Assembly: GCA_918026815.1 (NCBI GenBank)
Contig: CAKJVC010000058.1
Span: 1 to 64,000 of the forward strand
Reading direction: 5' to 3'
Source of the DNA: Chalara sp. BL73
Lineage: Eukaryota; Ascomycota; Leotiomycetes; Helotiales
DNA length: 64,000 nucleotides
The position numbers were made by a program, and so were the translations under genes. This document shows, piece by piece, positions 10,957-23,887 of the stretch. Position 1 is the first letter of the stretch. Each line of letters opens with the position of its first letter. Below the pieces are notes generated by a model that was not told where the DNA came from, searched no databases, and saw only the letters and a program-made list of their open reading frames with translations.

Positions 10957-13900
10957 TCATCGAAATTTCGCTCTTCGGCTGGCCATTTTAGAATTTACTG
11001 AAGCCTGAGACGGTGCCCTTATCATATCACTAGCTCCTGGATGTCTCTTGGGATCCTCTGGCTTTAGACTTGTCGCCCTCCTTGATTTCTTCACCTCTGC
11101 ACTAGTCTCGAAATAGTCATCATCTTCATCATCTAGTTTGCGGGTCTTGGACAACGCCCGTTCGAGATAATCTTCCGAAGAGCTGCCAACATCAATTATT
11201 GCAGCGCGAGAAGTAGATCCCGAGGCTGTTACTTCAAGCTTTGACAGCATGGATCCCTCCGCTTCAGGCTCTGCTTCGCTGCTTGATAGCGTCAGGTCCC
11301 AGATTTTGGAGTTCTTTGGATTAAAGATAGGCTGGCTAGCGGATGGCCTAGAAGGAGCTGCACGAGGCTTGCACGCAGGCACTTGAGATGCACTTGGACG
11401 AGACATGCTATTCCGACGCCTCCGTTCATGTGATTTGAAGACTGGAGGCTGTGCTCGGTTTGAATACATATAGGAAGCTTTCTGTGTCATATTTTTGTCT
11501 TCATCCGACGAGTCTCCTGCGTGCATTACCTTCAATGGCTTCGTAATTTTTAATGAGCCACGAGCAGGCACCGAGGGAGATGGTTCTCGTGCACGCTGAC
11601 TCGCCGTGAGAAGGTGCTCTAGGGGGGGGAGGTCATCGGATGACATATCATACGAACATCCAGAAGCCTCGTTCAAAACATCGTCTGAATCACTCATAGA
11701 CCTATGGCATATATTCAATCCAGGCGCTGACTCTGATCCCAACTCAAACTCAGGTTCTTCCTTAGAATGTGATATTGACACTGAGTCGGCCTCAAAATCT
11801 AAATCTGATCCGTGATCGTTTCTATTATCGGAAAGAGCCTCGGAAGATTTTGGTAAAACTTCGTCATCACTAAAATACTTGCTAGATGAAGGCAGCGGTA
11901 CAGGGCCTTTACGGGATACGATCGGAGTAACTGTTTGCTCATTATCGTTACGACCGTCGACAGTGTGTGGCTGATTCTTGACTGCCTCGCCAACACAGAA
12001 ATCGAGATGAGAATCAGCTGCCTCAGCGGAAGTGAAACCCGCTTGGCAAATCGGGCATTCGATCTGTCCACCATCTGACGTATTCTTCTTTGGACTACTA
12101 TCTTCTGATGCAGATTCTGAGCCGACCAGGGTCGATGCGTTTATGGGTGAGTTGTGGGCGGAGGAATTTGGCTCCATGTCAGACTCGATTTCCTGCTGAC
12201 GGACCAATGCATTCTCACTCACTAGTTGGTGCGAAGGTGGCTCTACTTCAGGCTCTATCTCTGCCCTAGGCTCAGCATGGGTCGTTTCATCTTCGGCTTG
12301 AAGGAATGCATCCTCAGGATGAAAACCATCATTCTCTAGCAACGTATTTCCGTCAAAGGCGGCCGCTATTGGACTATTTAGGTCAACAGAACCATCATCG
12401 ACATACGTTTCGGGCTGCCGCCCATGATCGCTAATATGACTCGTAAAAGAAGAGCCTATAGTTAATTTTGGATATTCAACAGGGTTGAGCTCTGTCGAGC
12501 GTATTGGTGATGTCTCGATTATCTCCATTACAATCCTGGAGTGTTGATTTGTGCTTTGTGTATGCTCGGAGCCTAATGGTGATTCAGCGGAACCATCCAT
12601 GTTGACACCGACAGTAGGCTTATGACTGCCACGTTGCATCAATCGATACTCCTTCTTGAACACTCCGAACTCACTATTTTCAAATCGTTCGTGGAATGAA
12701 GACTTGCGCCGTTCCTTCTCAGATCGGCCTCGCTTTCGCACATACTTGATGCGTTTTTGTGGTGGCGGCGAGCTTGGAAGCAGGCTCTCTTGCTCGATTG
12801 TCTCCCAGTTTTCGTCACATTTCTCATTCTCTCCAATCTGTTCTACTGGACTTGTAGCCTCGAGTAAGTTATTTCTTGATGGACTGCTTGAGGGCTCATC
12901 AGTTCCGACAGTCTGCCAACTTGACTGAGGCTTAGGAGACGAGCTCAAAATAGAATCATCTGCTTTTGTCGGAGATTTAGACAAATGGCGTAGACTCTTG
13001 ATTGGTGAGCTTGAATCAATACCGTTGAACTTTGGTGAATATGGTGGCTCTCTTGGTGTCCCTGACATATCTTGCATGAGTTTCGCAAATATAGCGGCAT
13101 CACTAGGACTATCCATGCCTTCTGGGCGAACAATTTTGTTGATAGAAGAAGAAAAACTCGATCCAAATCCAGCCTCTCGAATAAAACGACAAATAGTTTG
13201 TCGGGCCTCATCAGAAATCGATTCCGGCAGATCTAACCCCTTAGTGTTAGATTCGAGGGAATTCATCGGAGGAATGACTGCAGCACTGCTGGTGCTGTCG
13301 CCATCAGCCTGTTCTTGAAGATTAGAATCTTGCTTTATCTATTGGCGTTATTCCCTACCGAGCTGGATTTTTCTTCCGTCGGCGCTAGTTCATCCTCAGA
13401 TGTGATTCTGTTTTGGCCACCAGGAAAGTTATTTTCGGAATGCGTCTCTAGCTGTTCATTCGACGCAAGGTTATCTTGCTTGCTTTCCTCTACATTTGTA
13501 CCATTTGGAGCATCGGAGTAAAGAGGTGTTTCAGTAATATGAGATCGCTGAAAAGACCCTGCTTCAGGCCCGGTGGCCGGAGAATCATTAGTCCAAGGAC
13601 TATCTTTGCCCTCAGCCAACTTTGGTAAACTTTCTTCGTCCTCCGGAGCATGCTGAACTATTTTAGGATCTGTCAACTCTTCATAGAAAAGATTTAGCAT
13701 GCTGCCTTCTTCCAGATCATAGCCATCGACATCATCATCGTCAATTGGGACTTCAAACTTTGCATATATACGTTCTCCAGTGCTTTCATCATATGACTTA
13801 CGTGCTCTATCTCGCTTGGCAAGAGTGAGCTGAATTGCTTCTCCTTCGGGCGTATTAATGACAATTGCGGTAAGATAATTTGATAAGATAGGCTGCCACT

Positions 13901-16898
13901 TTGTTTCCTCGGACATAATAAGCTGCTTGAATGCAATAGTCATTCCCTGCTTTGCTTGGCCAGAAAGAAGGTCCGGAAGAGTTGAAGGATCATCTGGAAG
14001 AGATGCTAAATCATCCGGTTCTTGGCTCACCCGCACAGCAGCATCTTCGACCAGATCATGCATCAATTGTTCTGACATATCTTGCTCGATATCACCATTG
14101 ATGCTATTTGTTCCCTGGTTGTTTTCCTCATCATACACCAATGAGTCTTCTTGGTAGCTAGGCTTGTACGAGGCGTCGAACAAAGCATGCTCTGCGGCAT
14201 AGTTGTGTTTGCCATTTCGCTGTTTCTGCCTTTTGGGAGCTCGCTTATCTTCATAATATTGCGATTGCTCACGCTGTTCTTGCTTCCTTTTGCCTCCACG
14301 TTTGCCTTTTCGTGACCAGGCACTTTGTTGTTGAGGGTCCCAGCGCTGAACAAAAGGGAAAGGTGGTTCACTTAATTGCATTCCTTCCTCGCAGCATTCA
14401 ACAGCACTAAGATTGATCTTTTCTTTCCAGGAACTAGGGTCCTCATCTATTTCCCTTGAATCCTCTTCTGCGGCGCTCTGGGAAGGCTGTTTGGCAGCGG
14501 GAACAGGTCTGACATCTTTCATAAACTCATTTCGCAGATTTTCTTCATCTGATTTTGTTTTCGGCGTTCTCTTGCCTAGAGAACCGAAGAGCATACGTGT
14601 AGCTGCTCCAAGATTCAATCTAGACCGACGCCCAGAACTTTCAGTACTCTTCGCCGAGTCAGGAGCAGCGTTAGCTTTAGGCGCTTCAGTAGAAGTCTCT
14701 GGCGGGGCTAGCCTAGAAGCATCTAATGTATCAGATGGGGCAGAAGCTTTGGGCTCACCGATACTATCAATTATTACAGGTTCTTGAGACGCAGAGGGCT
14801 GTTTACTGCCTGGAGCAGAGTTAACGTCGGTATTAGCAGATGCTTTAGGGCGACCTTGCGCATGTAACAGTGACTCGATGGCCGAATTTGCATGTGTCCC
14901 TACCTCTCCCGATAAATTGTCGGACTTTTGATTTATCTGTGAGGGCAATTCCTTTGCGTCATCTAAGAACTGTGGGCCAACTTCGACCCCACCAGCGGCA
15001 AGGGAAGCAAGTAGCTCTTGTCTACGAGCTTCGAAATCTTCTGTTTGATACGTGTGAGTGATTAACAGAGGAGGGGTTGTCTCCGATGGCAAATTTTGAG
15101 AATCAACCCCGAGACTAAGTTTCTTGAATTCAGAAGTCGTTGTGCCGGCAGGTAGAACCCCTTTCTTCACTAGTCGATCAATGGTATTCGCATTTCGGCG
15201 CCTTTGGTTTCTGAGATGTGTTGACTTCTTCCCAGATCCTGGCGCCACAAGACTTTTTGGCTCTGATTTGGCAACAACATTCAATTTTGCGGGAAGTTCA
15301 ACCTTCCTGGTGCTGGCTGATACAGAAGAACTCGGTTTACTCGCAACCTCCTCAGGGGCATCATTTGAATCACTAGAAGAGTCGCTGTCATCATCGCTAC
15401 TACTTCCAGAGCTTGAAGTCTCTGCATCCGCGTCGTCAGATTCATCAGAGCTAGAATCACTGCTGCTTGACTCATCACTCGATTCATCGTTCCCACCCTC
15501 CTGTGATTGAGAGACGTGGTCAATAACAGGCATTGAGTTTAATCCATGAAATAAAGCCTCATTATCCTCGAGTCTTATCCTCTCTCTAGGCGTAGTAGAT
15601 CCTGCTGATGTAAGTCGCAGGCGATTTGGCGAGCCATGCACTGCTTCTGCCATAAAGGATAACGCAGTCCCCGAGGCTATGGAACCTGGAGGCAGTCCAT
15701 TCTGGTCATAAAAGTCCATGAAAGGATTCTCTATCTCGTCCTTGTCGCTGGTCTCTTCGCCTTCAGATTTTAAGGTGTCCTGGACTTTTGGTTCGACCAC
15801 TGGAGGCTTCTGTGAAGCGCTTTTGCAGGTTTTGGGTACTGCTAATACATCTTGTAAAGTCTCAATGATCGTACTCTTTGGTTTTGCGGGTTGAAAACCG
15901 CGAGCTAAAGCCTCATAAGCTTCTCCCAGATCCCCATTACTTCCACTCAGGACGTATTTGCAAACTGCCATAGGAGACTGAGGAAATGCTGTATGCAACT
16001 TACGAAGCTGAGCTCGTGTCGATTTACTCTTCACGCTGCGGAGAGCTGCCTCGTTCTCATCGGCTGTCGTAGGAGCATTGATCTCGGCCTTTATCTTCTG
16101 CTCGTCAGCTTCATGGTCCTCGTCTACCTTGTCCTCCTTTTCGCCTGAGCTGCAATTTGGTTAGAATGTGAGTACTTAGAGGAATGATCAAATTCGCCAT
16201 ATTGTACATACTACGATGCATCCGTATATTCGTCGCTCTTATCATCATCACCAGGAATGAAGTCATCATCATCATCCTCGGAGTCGTCATCATCATCATA
16301 ATCAGGATGAATGATTAATTGCCGGTTATTTGCAGAGTTGGACTGAGCGTCGTCGCTCCCGTCTGCTTTGCTTTTTATAACAAGGACACTCTCATCATCG
16401 CTATCATCTTCGACTTCATTGTATGTGACCTTCCGTCGTTTTCGTGGTGGGATAGTGACCTCTGGTCTGTCGGCAACTCTGCGCAAAAGTGGTCTCCCAA
16501 AAGCAAGTCCGTCCACAAGGTGTTTCCCATCTGCCGATATCTGGTGCCGCCCTGATATCCTACGTATCTTCAAGTCTTGTGTAAGGAGAGGGCGGATACT
16601 ACCGTGAGTTTCAATATTAGAAAAAGTATACCCTTCACCACAAAAATACTTACATGACCTCATCATCTTCCTTGAAGACCTTTCCAACTACCTGATAGTG
16701 CAGACACTCAAAATTTACACCGTTTGTGCCTCTTAACTCCACGGCGTAGTCTTCATAGCCCCATTCGCCAGACTCAATAGGAACCGCGTCGTTCACTTCC
16801 TCCAAGAGTTTAGAGATGGTGATAGTTGCTGATTCAACAGTCCAGACCATAGGTAACTCTGGAAGGCCATGCCGTCGAACAGTAATACGGAGCCGCAT
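10957..16898 (-). CDS. Coilin-like nuclear protein with UBZ finger
   Basis: Minus-strand exons 16898-16654, 16598-16215, 16149-13359 and 13308-10957 join in frame to 1923 residues. The N-terminus (MRLRITVRRHGLPELPMVW onward, about 110 residues) looks like the ubiquitin-like fold of coilin. A long Ser/Asp/Glu-rich disordered region with basic RKRRK and KKGKRGGKRK nuclear signals follows. Around the GMTIAFKQLIM block lies a segment resembling coilin's atypical C-terminal Tudor domain. The last exon adds about 780 residues with a UBZ4-like finger, ECPIC...HLDFC, encoded near 11990-12065. The final 50-bp intron (GTAGGG, CTAAT branch site, ACAG) is decisive: without it two ORFs would sit 68 bp apart as separate genes. 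An in-frame ATG also exists upstream at 16973. Probably acts in nuclear bodies or chromatin; function inferred. Confidence 0.72.
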
Positions 16899-17164
16899 AT
16901 TGACAGTGGACTTGGCCTTAGTTGCAAAAATTTGAGGCTCACTGGGTTCTAGACCAACATTTTTGATGCCCAAAGCTTCAGCCTCTATAACATAGAAGAC
17001 GCGACGTGATTGAGTTTATCAATCGGATCCCCACATAGAAAAGCCAATCATTAGGCGGTTAGCGCCCCACCTTTTGTTCAACCCGGAGCCGAGGCTGCTG
17101 GTTCAAGAACAGGAGTATCCTAAATTCTACAACTAACCTTGACTCTTGTCCTTATACCATCCTC
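16899..17164. promoter_or_regulatory. Divergent promoter, coilin-like / HAD hydrolase
   Basis: About 266 bp between divergent start codons, so both promoters must lie here. No specific site recognised. If the HAD gene starts at its second ATG (17219), the space grows to about 320 bp. Confidence 0.5.
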
Positions 17165-18707
17165 ATGTCACAAGAAGACTTTCCTATAGAATTTGTTTTA
17201 GATAGCATAGAAGCGGTTATGGCTTCGAAAATACCCCAGCCAAAAGTATTGTAAGACTTTGACGCGCCCATTATTTCTCGATTGTGAACTAACCGAGCCA
17301 CCAGACTATTTGATATTGGAGGAGTTTGTGTTAGTGAAAGACTTTCTTCGCCTTTATTGCTCCTCGCCGTATTTCTAATTTTTATTTATTGCTTCGTTAT
17401 GCTAGAAGAAGTCTATTAAATCGCTCCTTGTGAGCTCTGCAATTGCTCTGAACAGCGCACTTGACATGCAAGCAAGCCTCTCATGGCTATCTCATTTTGC
17501 TAGAAAATTCGACAGTGTATAACGTCCTTTATCTTTTTATCGGCTGGGATTGAGATACATGGCTTACAAGAAATAAACTTGGGTCATTTGGAATTACTTT
17601 TGTCTGTCAATTTAAATTTGATTTATGCTTATAAGTAGGCAGCTGCATCATATTTGCTGCTCGATTCTCTTGGCCAGTTATAACTTATCATTCTAGGTTG
17701 TGTCACCTTTTCAAGCAATTCTAGACTATGAGCTCTCCAATGGCATTCCTCCAGGATGGGTAAACAACTGTATCTCAAAAACAAAGCCACATGGTTACTG
17801 GCACCGCTTAGAAAGAGGAGAAATGCTCATGGATGAAACATGGTTCCGTGGCTTTACAGCAGACCTTCACTCCCCTGAATTATGGAAGGTTTTCTATGCT
17901 GCAGCTCGCACTAAAGACTCTTCACTTGCTGCGGAAACTCCTCCAGTACCAAACATTGACGGAGAGGCGCTGTTCTGGTTCGTTCTCCCACTCCGATATT
18001 TGCCGTCTTGAAGATTACCCAACCTCCGTGGTAATTCAGGTTACTGATATGCTAAATCAGGATGATGATGGACGGCTCAAGAGCACCCGATCCATGGATG
18101 TTTCCGGCACTCAAGAAGCTGAAGGCAAGCGGAAAGTACATCTTAGCGGCGTTAAGCAATACCATGATCTATCCACCCAAGTAAGTACATCCTAGTTGAA
18201 TTATCGCTACATCCAAACAGGAGAATTTAGAATTTATGCTAATTCACCTCTCAGTCATCCATACTCCACAGCACATAATGAAGTCCGCGAGATATTTGAC
18301 CTCTTCATCTCCTCCGCTCATGTAGGAATGAGGAAGCCTGATCCTCCAAGTAAGTGAGCTCGTCCGCTTCACCTTACTTGACACATCATTTCTGTAAAAT
18401 ATTTAATACGCTCTCCTCCATTAACCGTTCACTTCTAGTCTACGAACACGCCATGCGCGCTCTCGACGAATATTCCCAGTCTCGCTTCGGTGTCGGGGTC
18501 GCGCCATCCGAGATCCTCTTCCTTGACGACATCGGCGAGAATCTAAAGACCGCGAAGAAGCTGGGGTTCTCTACCATCAAGGTAAATCTGGGACGAGCGT
18601 TTGAGGCGGTGGATCAGCTTGAGCAAGTGACAGGCTTGCAGCTGGCAGGAACGCATCCCAAAATCCCGGTTGTGAGTCAGGCGATGAAGAAAGCCGCCAA
18701 GTTATGA
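17165..18707 (+). CDS. HAD-like hydrolase (epoxide hydrolase N-terminal/ACAD10-like)
   Basis: Six exons: 17165-17250 (or from the ATG at 17219), 17305-17329, 17697-17977, 18061-18180, 18231-18349 and 18439-18707. All junction phases agree, giving 299 residues (281 from the second ATG). HAD motif I, LLFDIGGVC, is assembled across exons 1-2. Its first catalytic Asp is present, but the usual second Asp of DxD is replaced by Gly, as in the ACAD10/soluble-epoxide-hydrolase N-domain type. Motif II is ILAALSNT, the motif III lysine is in GMRKPDP, and motif IV is EILFLDDIGEN. Exon 2 is only 25 bp and intron 2 is about 367 bp, long for this window. The substrate is unknown; a phosphatase-like activity is likely. 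Confidence 0.82.
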
Positions 18708-19642
18708 TTCATCGGAGGCACCTCAGGTAGTTTGATGCACTGTTGACAATCTAATGGATAGACATAAGCTTTAAGATGGAAAGTGTTTCTCGCCCAGAAC
18801 CGAATTGTATTTAGTAATCTTGAATGCCATTCAATGACGATGTGGATTAGCTTTCTTAAACTCACGCAACATCATTGCTTAGAACCCAGCAATATCCCAA
18901 ACGGGCATTGCTCCTAATCGAATAAGCTCCGTTCTCGCTACAGCAGAGTATAGTTTGTATTGTTTACATAGCAATGGAACTCTTGATTATTATCACTTAT
19001 TTACCAACCAATTGTTATTATCAAGTCTAAATCCGTGCCCAGATTCATATGTTTTAAAGGGAGGCTAACTCCTTAGAATTTTCACTCTTGACTTTGTTAC
19101 CTGGTGCGATTCCTTCTGCGCTTGCTCATCTGCAAGTTGGACATCTGGTATGGTCGGTGCAATGATAGCATACCTCATCGTCCCACACATTTCGCTCATC
19201 ACCCGTCGAGCAAGGAGAGTTAACAGGACCTTTCCTTGGAGGGTTTTAACACAAAGGAGGAGGGAGGCACTTGCGTTTAAGTTGGCACAGAAGTCACGCC
19301 TTCTGCGACCGCACACTCTCACACTCATACAGAAGCATCGCATTTAGAAAAACAACACCAGGTATGAAGTTTATGGCTGTATTGAGACTGAATCAAAGTC
19401 ACAACTAATGATAACGCTGCTGGTAAGCCTACCAGAATGGAACCGCTGCCCAAGCGACTGGAGGGTATCGTCCAAAACGCCATACCCAAAATCCTGAAAT
19501 CCAAAAAGACCAAGAAAATACAAAGGCATCCAATCCATACTGACAAAAAAAGTCCCTAATTCAATTTCTGCTATCATTTCTCCGTATTTCATTCGTGGTC
19601 CAGCTTCCTTCTCATGTTCTCCGTTCCACCAACTTGGTAACT
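18708..19642. other. Intergenic, convergent 3' flanks
   Basis: Lies between two genes that converge on it. Short ORFs on both strands overlap and show no motif. No repeat or RNA gene seen. Confidence 0.45.
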
Positions 19643-20806
19643 CTAAGTGCCGATAGGTTTGCGATGCCAGGATCCACCCTCATAGGTAAAATAGCGGATA
19701 TTGCGCCATGTGCCGGTGTGGCCCTCGGGAGGTAAATCGTCTCCCTGAGGTGGGCTGTGACCGGAATATTGTCGAACTGGCTCTCCCGCCACATCCCTTG
19801 TCCACATTTGGATAGTACCCTCCGACTGACTCTCTTTTTGTGCATGCCGCGCTATCTTCCGTGTCTGCTCTGACTGTGAAAGCACCTGGCTGGATGTCTC
19901 CTTCGTTTTGACTCTCTTTGATGCACCCTTGCCATTGCGGCCGATCACATTTTCGCCCTGATCAGCCGCCTGCTCATCGTCCGTTTCTTCATCCCGTCGA
20001 TATTTCTGATTCTTGGCCCGAACAGACCTCTTCGTGCCGTTCTTAACTTCTCCCTCTTTTTTGATCTTCCACCAGGTGCCTTCGACATATACCCGGCCTT
20101 CCTTCTGCGCCTTCTCCCTAGCAGCGGCCCTCCGGAGTTTCGCCTCACCCTCGTCAAGCCCCTCGAATTCGCTTTCCTTGCCGATGAAGCCTGTAACGCT
20201 ACCAGTGTGTCTTAGCGTGTGATTGTTGGGAGGCTGATCGGGAATAAGCGCCAGAATCGTTCTTTCGAGGGGACCTAGCTTGAGCTTACCCTCGGGTACT
20301 CTCTGAAGTATTAGATAGATTGCCCAGCTCCAATTGACAGAGCTACCGTTTCTCCTTTCTTCTGCACCATTTTTCAGCTCCACAATAGACGAGACACTGA
20401 TTTTTTTGACTGGCGGAGCTGCCATTCCTGACTTCGCTACTAGAACTAGATCCTCCCATTCCCCAATTTGCAGCCCAAGGTAATTGAGAGCTGGCTCCCA
20501 GGCTTTGCAGAGCTTTGATCGTTTGGCTGTGTCCCAGTCCGCCTTGTTTCTAGGCATCAAGGCTTCAAAGTCGGCATACCGTCGCGGAGGAGCTGAAGCT
20601 GTATGTCTTTCTTTGATTGGCATATTGATAGCTGTGCCTCTTAGTGGAGATATAGGTAGAGCTATTGATTTTGGCTGATATTCTGCTGGAAGAGGTTCAA
20701 TCTGCTGTTGCCGGTTGTCATTATTTTTGACATAGACAGCTGCCAATACCGAAATTATCGATTCGGTTTCTTCTTGAGCATGAAGTGTATTTATTTGGTC
20801 ATCCAT
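19643..20806 (-). CDS. Hypothetical protein, basic C-terminus
   Basis: A single open frame of 387 residues from the ATG at 20806. I do not recognise a family. It has a possible folded core at about residues 70-240, including VNWSWAIYLILQRVPEGKL and the GTWWKIKKEG block. This is followed by a charged, Lys/Arg/Glu-rich low-complexity tail of about 130 residues with nuclear-signal-like stretches (GKGASKRVKTKE). The left breakpoint of the 7.56-kb tandem duplication falls inside its C-terminal part at 20027, yet this copy stays intact because the sequence to its left is unique. A broken second copy lies at 27590-28367. Confidence 0.6.
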   Translation of the reverse strand: MDDQINTLHAQEETESIISVLAAVYVKNNDNRQQQIEPLPAEYQPKSIALPISPLRGTAINMPIKERHTASAPPRRYADFEALMPRNKADWDTAKRSKLCKAWEPALNYLGLQIGEWEDLVLVAKSGMAAPPVKKISVSSIVELKNGAEERRNGSSVNWSWAIYLILQRVPEGKLKLGPLERTILALIPDQPPNNHTLRHTGSVTGFIGKESEFEGLDEGEAKLRRAAAREKAQKEGRVYVEGTWWKIKKEGEVKNGTKRSVRAKNQKYRRDEETDDEQAADQGENVIGRNGKGASKRVKTKETSSQVLSQSEQTRKIARHAQKESQSEGTIQMWTRDVAGEPVRQYSGHSPPQGDDLPPEGHTGTWRNIRYFTYEGGSWHRKPIGT

Positions 20807-23800
20807 TGTGAGACTGAGAACCTTCCACGAATCAGCAACGACTATATTGGAGGTGGCATCTAATGACTTACTTGCCTTGTCAGAAAGATCACCAGGTGCA
20901 GTGATTTGTATAGGCTTGAATATGTTTCACTGGTTGGTTGGTCGCAGTCGTTTTAAGTTGAAGTTGAAGTATATGTAGATATTGTTCATGTCATGTTTGG
21001 GGCATGAGAAGGAGGAGAGGGATTCGGGGATATTATATAATAGTCATGAGGAAGCTATAATTGTTGGGCGGGTAAACTAAGTTAAGGCCTATATGAGTTA
21101 AATCGCAATTTATAGTACAAACTATGCTATAGTTCATCTTCAACCGATCAAAACTCTAATGTTTATATAGTGTTGCACCTAATATTGGACGCATGGGAAC
21201 TTGGCAAGAATGGTCTAGTTGAAAAGTTATCAATGAAAATTTTAGACGGTATTTGAATGACAATGCTAACGCGAGTATGAGTGTAGATAACTAATTTTAC
21301 CATTTGCCTAGCGATCATGGGTATTTGTAAAACAGAGACAACAGTAGAGCACCAATTTGGTGAATGAGAGGTTAGGTCAAATAATAAAAGGATGTGTGTT
21401 ATTTAGGTTGAGATTCTGCTCCAACCTCGATTAGCAAAAGGTTTATCGTCTAGCTAACTGCATTAAATAGCCCGAAAATCAATTGAGCAGCCTCAACAAC
21501 AACTATACCGCGTTTCAACTACTGTTCTGTATGAACGATAGTCTTTAAAATTGCCAGATCGAGCTAGCTTATTTGGAGAAACCCCGTGATTATGAAACCA
21601 CTGATGCTAAATCCTTCGCTAGCTTGACTGCTATGATAGTCTTTCCAAAGTTCTACTGAAGTGATACGCCAAAAAAAACGAACAATTAGAAGTAGATACG
21701 AAGTATATAGTTACATAGTGAGGACACAAAGATTGAACCTATAATGCTAGCCATGAGCCTGCTTTCCTTGTCTACTCTAAGGACCGTATGTCATACAGCA
21801 GAGCTCAACTTCAAACTAGCAGCAATAAATTACTAGTATAGTATGGTTTGTACTCCGCCATGTTTAGCTAGCAATGGGATGCACTTTAAGCACCATTTGA
21901 CTCCGTACATAACTTACTTATTCTAATATGAATATCTCCTCCCAGCTCACGGCGTCGAGCGGAGATTGTGACACAGGTAAATAGCGGCTTCTCCAGGAGA
22001 TACAACTATACCTACAATATTGATGTTGAGTTAATTTCACCAGTGGGAAACACATATAGAAAGCATTTTCAGAGCCGGTGTTTTGGTTTACCCGTCTTTA
22101 GGTTAAGATTGACTGGTTCTATTGAGTCTGGATGGCGGGCGGTCCCGCCATGCGTTGCCTTGGCACTGGTATGTTCCTAACCTGCCACTAAGTATAGTAA
22201 CGGCTCTTTCTAAGTAGAAACTCTGACTATGTGTGATAAGCTCCAAGCTAACGAATCATGAGACAATCATTGATAAAACAGCATCACAATCGTAAGTGAG
22301 CTAATAGATAGGTTAGCTTGAATTGCACAACCTCAACCTCTATGCCTTTTGTTGGTGGCGAGCCCGATTTTGGTAATCCTCTGACACAACGCAAAAGCTA
22401 ACCAGGACTAAGGTATAGGTCCAACAGATTAGTGGTATAAAAGCATGTAATCGTGTTCTTATTTCCCAGACGTGGCTAAAAATTGCCTGGCGCCAACGCC
22501 TTGACACGAATTGAAGGCAAACACCGTCTTATGTTAACATAAATGATTCACCAGAGAAGGAAATGGTATTGAGACCCATGAACATCAGGCCCTCACACCG
22601 CATAAGCGATAGCTATCGCATGTTCGCAGAAGATGCAACGCATTGGTGAAAGTTGGGGGGGAGGCGCCAAGCATGCGGAATCAACCGCAATGATTGCGGA
22701 ACTCCAATGCCCCTCGGTGAGGTTAGTGACAGTTCGCTTGGAGTGCAGGCTCGCCGAGACAGTAGAATAATATTTCTTTCAACATCATTTGAAAGGCTGA
22801 TTTGGAGGTGCAATGTCATCATCAACACCACCACCATCTGCTTTCCATGAGTCTAACGGTGCCGCAGAAGGTCCGCACCTGTGTCCGCATAATCGACAGG
22901 CATGTTTAGGTGGTGCAGGAATGGCAAACAGGCGATATGGGGCAATGTTGTGTGTCGCCCGAGAACGCGAATGTGATCAGTAATCCAGTGATTACTGATC
23001 CAACAACCCCAACCCCAGATATTCATCATTGATCTGTCTGTCTTGTCTGCTTGCGTTTTTTTTCCTTCTTGGTGATTGATTGCATGTCTGGAGTTTTTTT
23101 TTCGTAGCTTTTTTTTTTTTTGCGTCTACTATCTTGCATCAGTCAAACCGTAAAGAAGGCGAAGTAGAAGAGGAGGATGGCAATACAGTGTTGTTCAAGG
23201 AATCTCGTCCATTGTGTTTCACTGAGTTAGGCTAGGCATTGACAAGTGCAATACTACCCTTGTTTTGCAGCTGTCGTTGTTTGTGAGACAGTGCAAATAG
23301 TATCCGAATGAAAAAAAAGACATCGACATAATATCAGAGCGGGCGCATTTCCCGCCATTTCCGCATCGTCCTTACCTTCTCTGGGTTAATAAATCACTTG
23401 ACTGAATCAGTTTGAAGCAGACTAGCAAGCAGGCTAGCAGACCAAGAAACTACAGAACGCGGATTGGTCATCAGAGCAAGGCCGCCACGATTATTCTTTC
23501 CTAAAGGCGGCCTCTATAGTCTGTTCTTTCCTGATTGCGATTACCACACTAACCGAGGCTATACTCCACCGTTGGAATTTCAAATATTGAATATGTCAAC
23601 TTCAAGTTCAACTTCAACACTGCTCTTCTTGTTTTTATAACTACTAGGGAGATAGTCAGATCATTCCCCCATCTCCTTACCAACTTTCACTACAAAACAC
23701 CATCACCAAGCTTGCCAGGACCTCACTTGATGCCCACACTCGGTCTCACCTTGACAGCCCCGTCAGGACTTGGGATTTGGTGTCCACTCTATTCTGCAAC

Positions 23801-23887
23801 TTTGTCACTGCCAACTTCAGTCGCCTTCTTCAACTCATAACACTTCAAGAAGAGCCTTCCCACTTCTACAAGCCCACAGTTCTCAGG
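20807..23887. other. Long intergenic stretch inside duplication copy 1
   Basis: About 3.1 kb without a supported gene, between two divergent genes. It includes an AT-rich half, a poly-T rich segment (about 23055-23121), a 14-bp perfect palindrome at 22606-22619 and a larger inverted repeat at 22975-23000. The last few hundred bases are pyrimidine-rich, typical of a fungal promoter and 5' UTR, and should drive the transporter. The same DNA recurs at 28368-31443. Confidence 0.5.
22975..23000. repeat. Perfect inverted repeat, 11-bp arms
   Basis: The arms gatcagtaatc and gattactgatc flank a 4-base loop. It lies about 890 bp upstream of the transporter start. It could be a dimeric regulator site or simply a hairpin. 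It is repeated unchanged in the second unit. Confidence 0.6.

Noticed and set aside
10957..13266. Separate UBZ gene (such as a SLX4 or RAD18 homologue)
   Set aside because: No SLX4 C-terminal domain, no RING or SAP domain, and the intron at 13309-13358 joins it to the upstream coilin-like frame.
15124..15510. 128-codon plus-strand ORF rich in Ser/Leu
   Set aside because: Antisense shadow of the Ser/Asp-rich part of the coilin-like gene.
20013..20222. Plus-strand ORFs opposite the hypothetical gene
   Set aside because: They are antisense shadows with no motif and no independent splice support.
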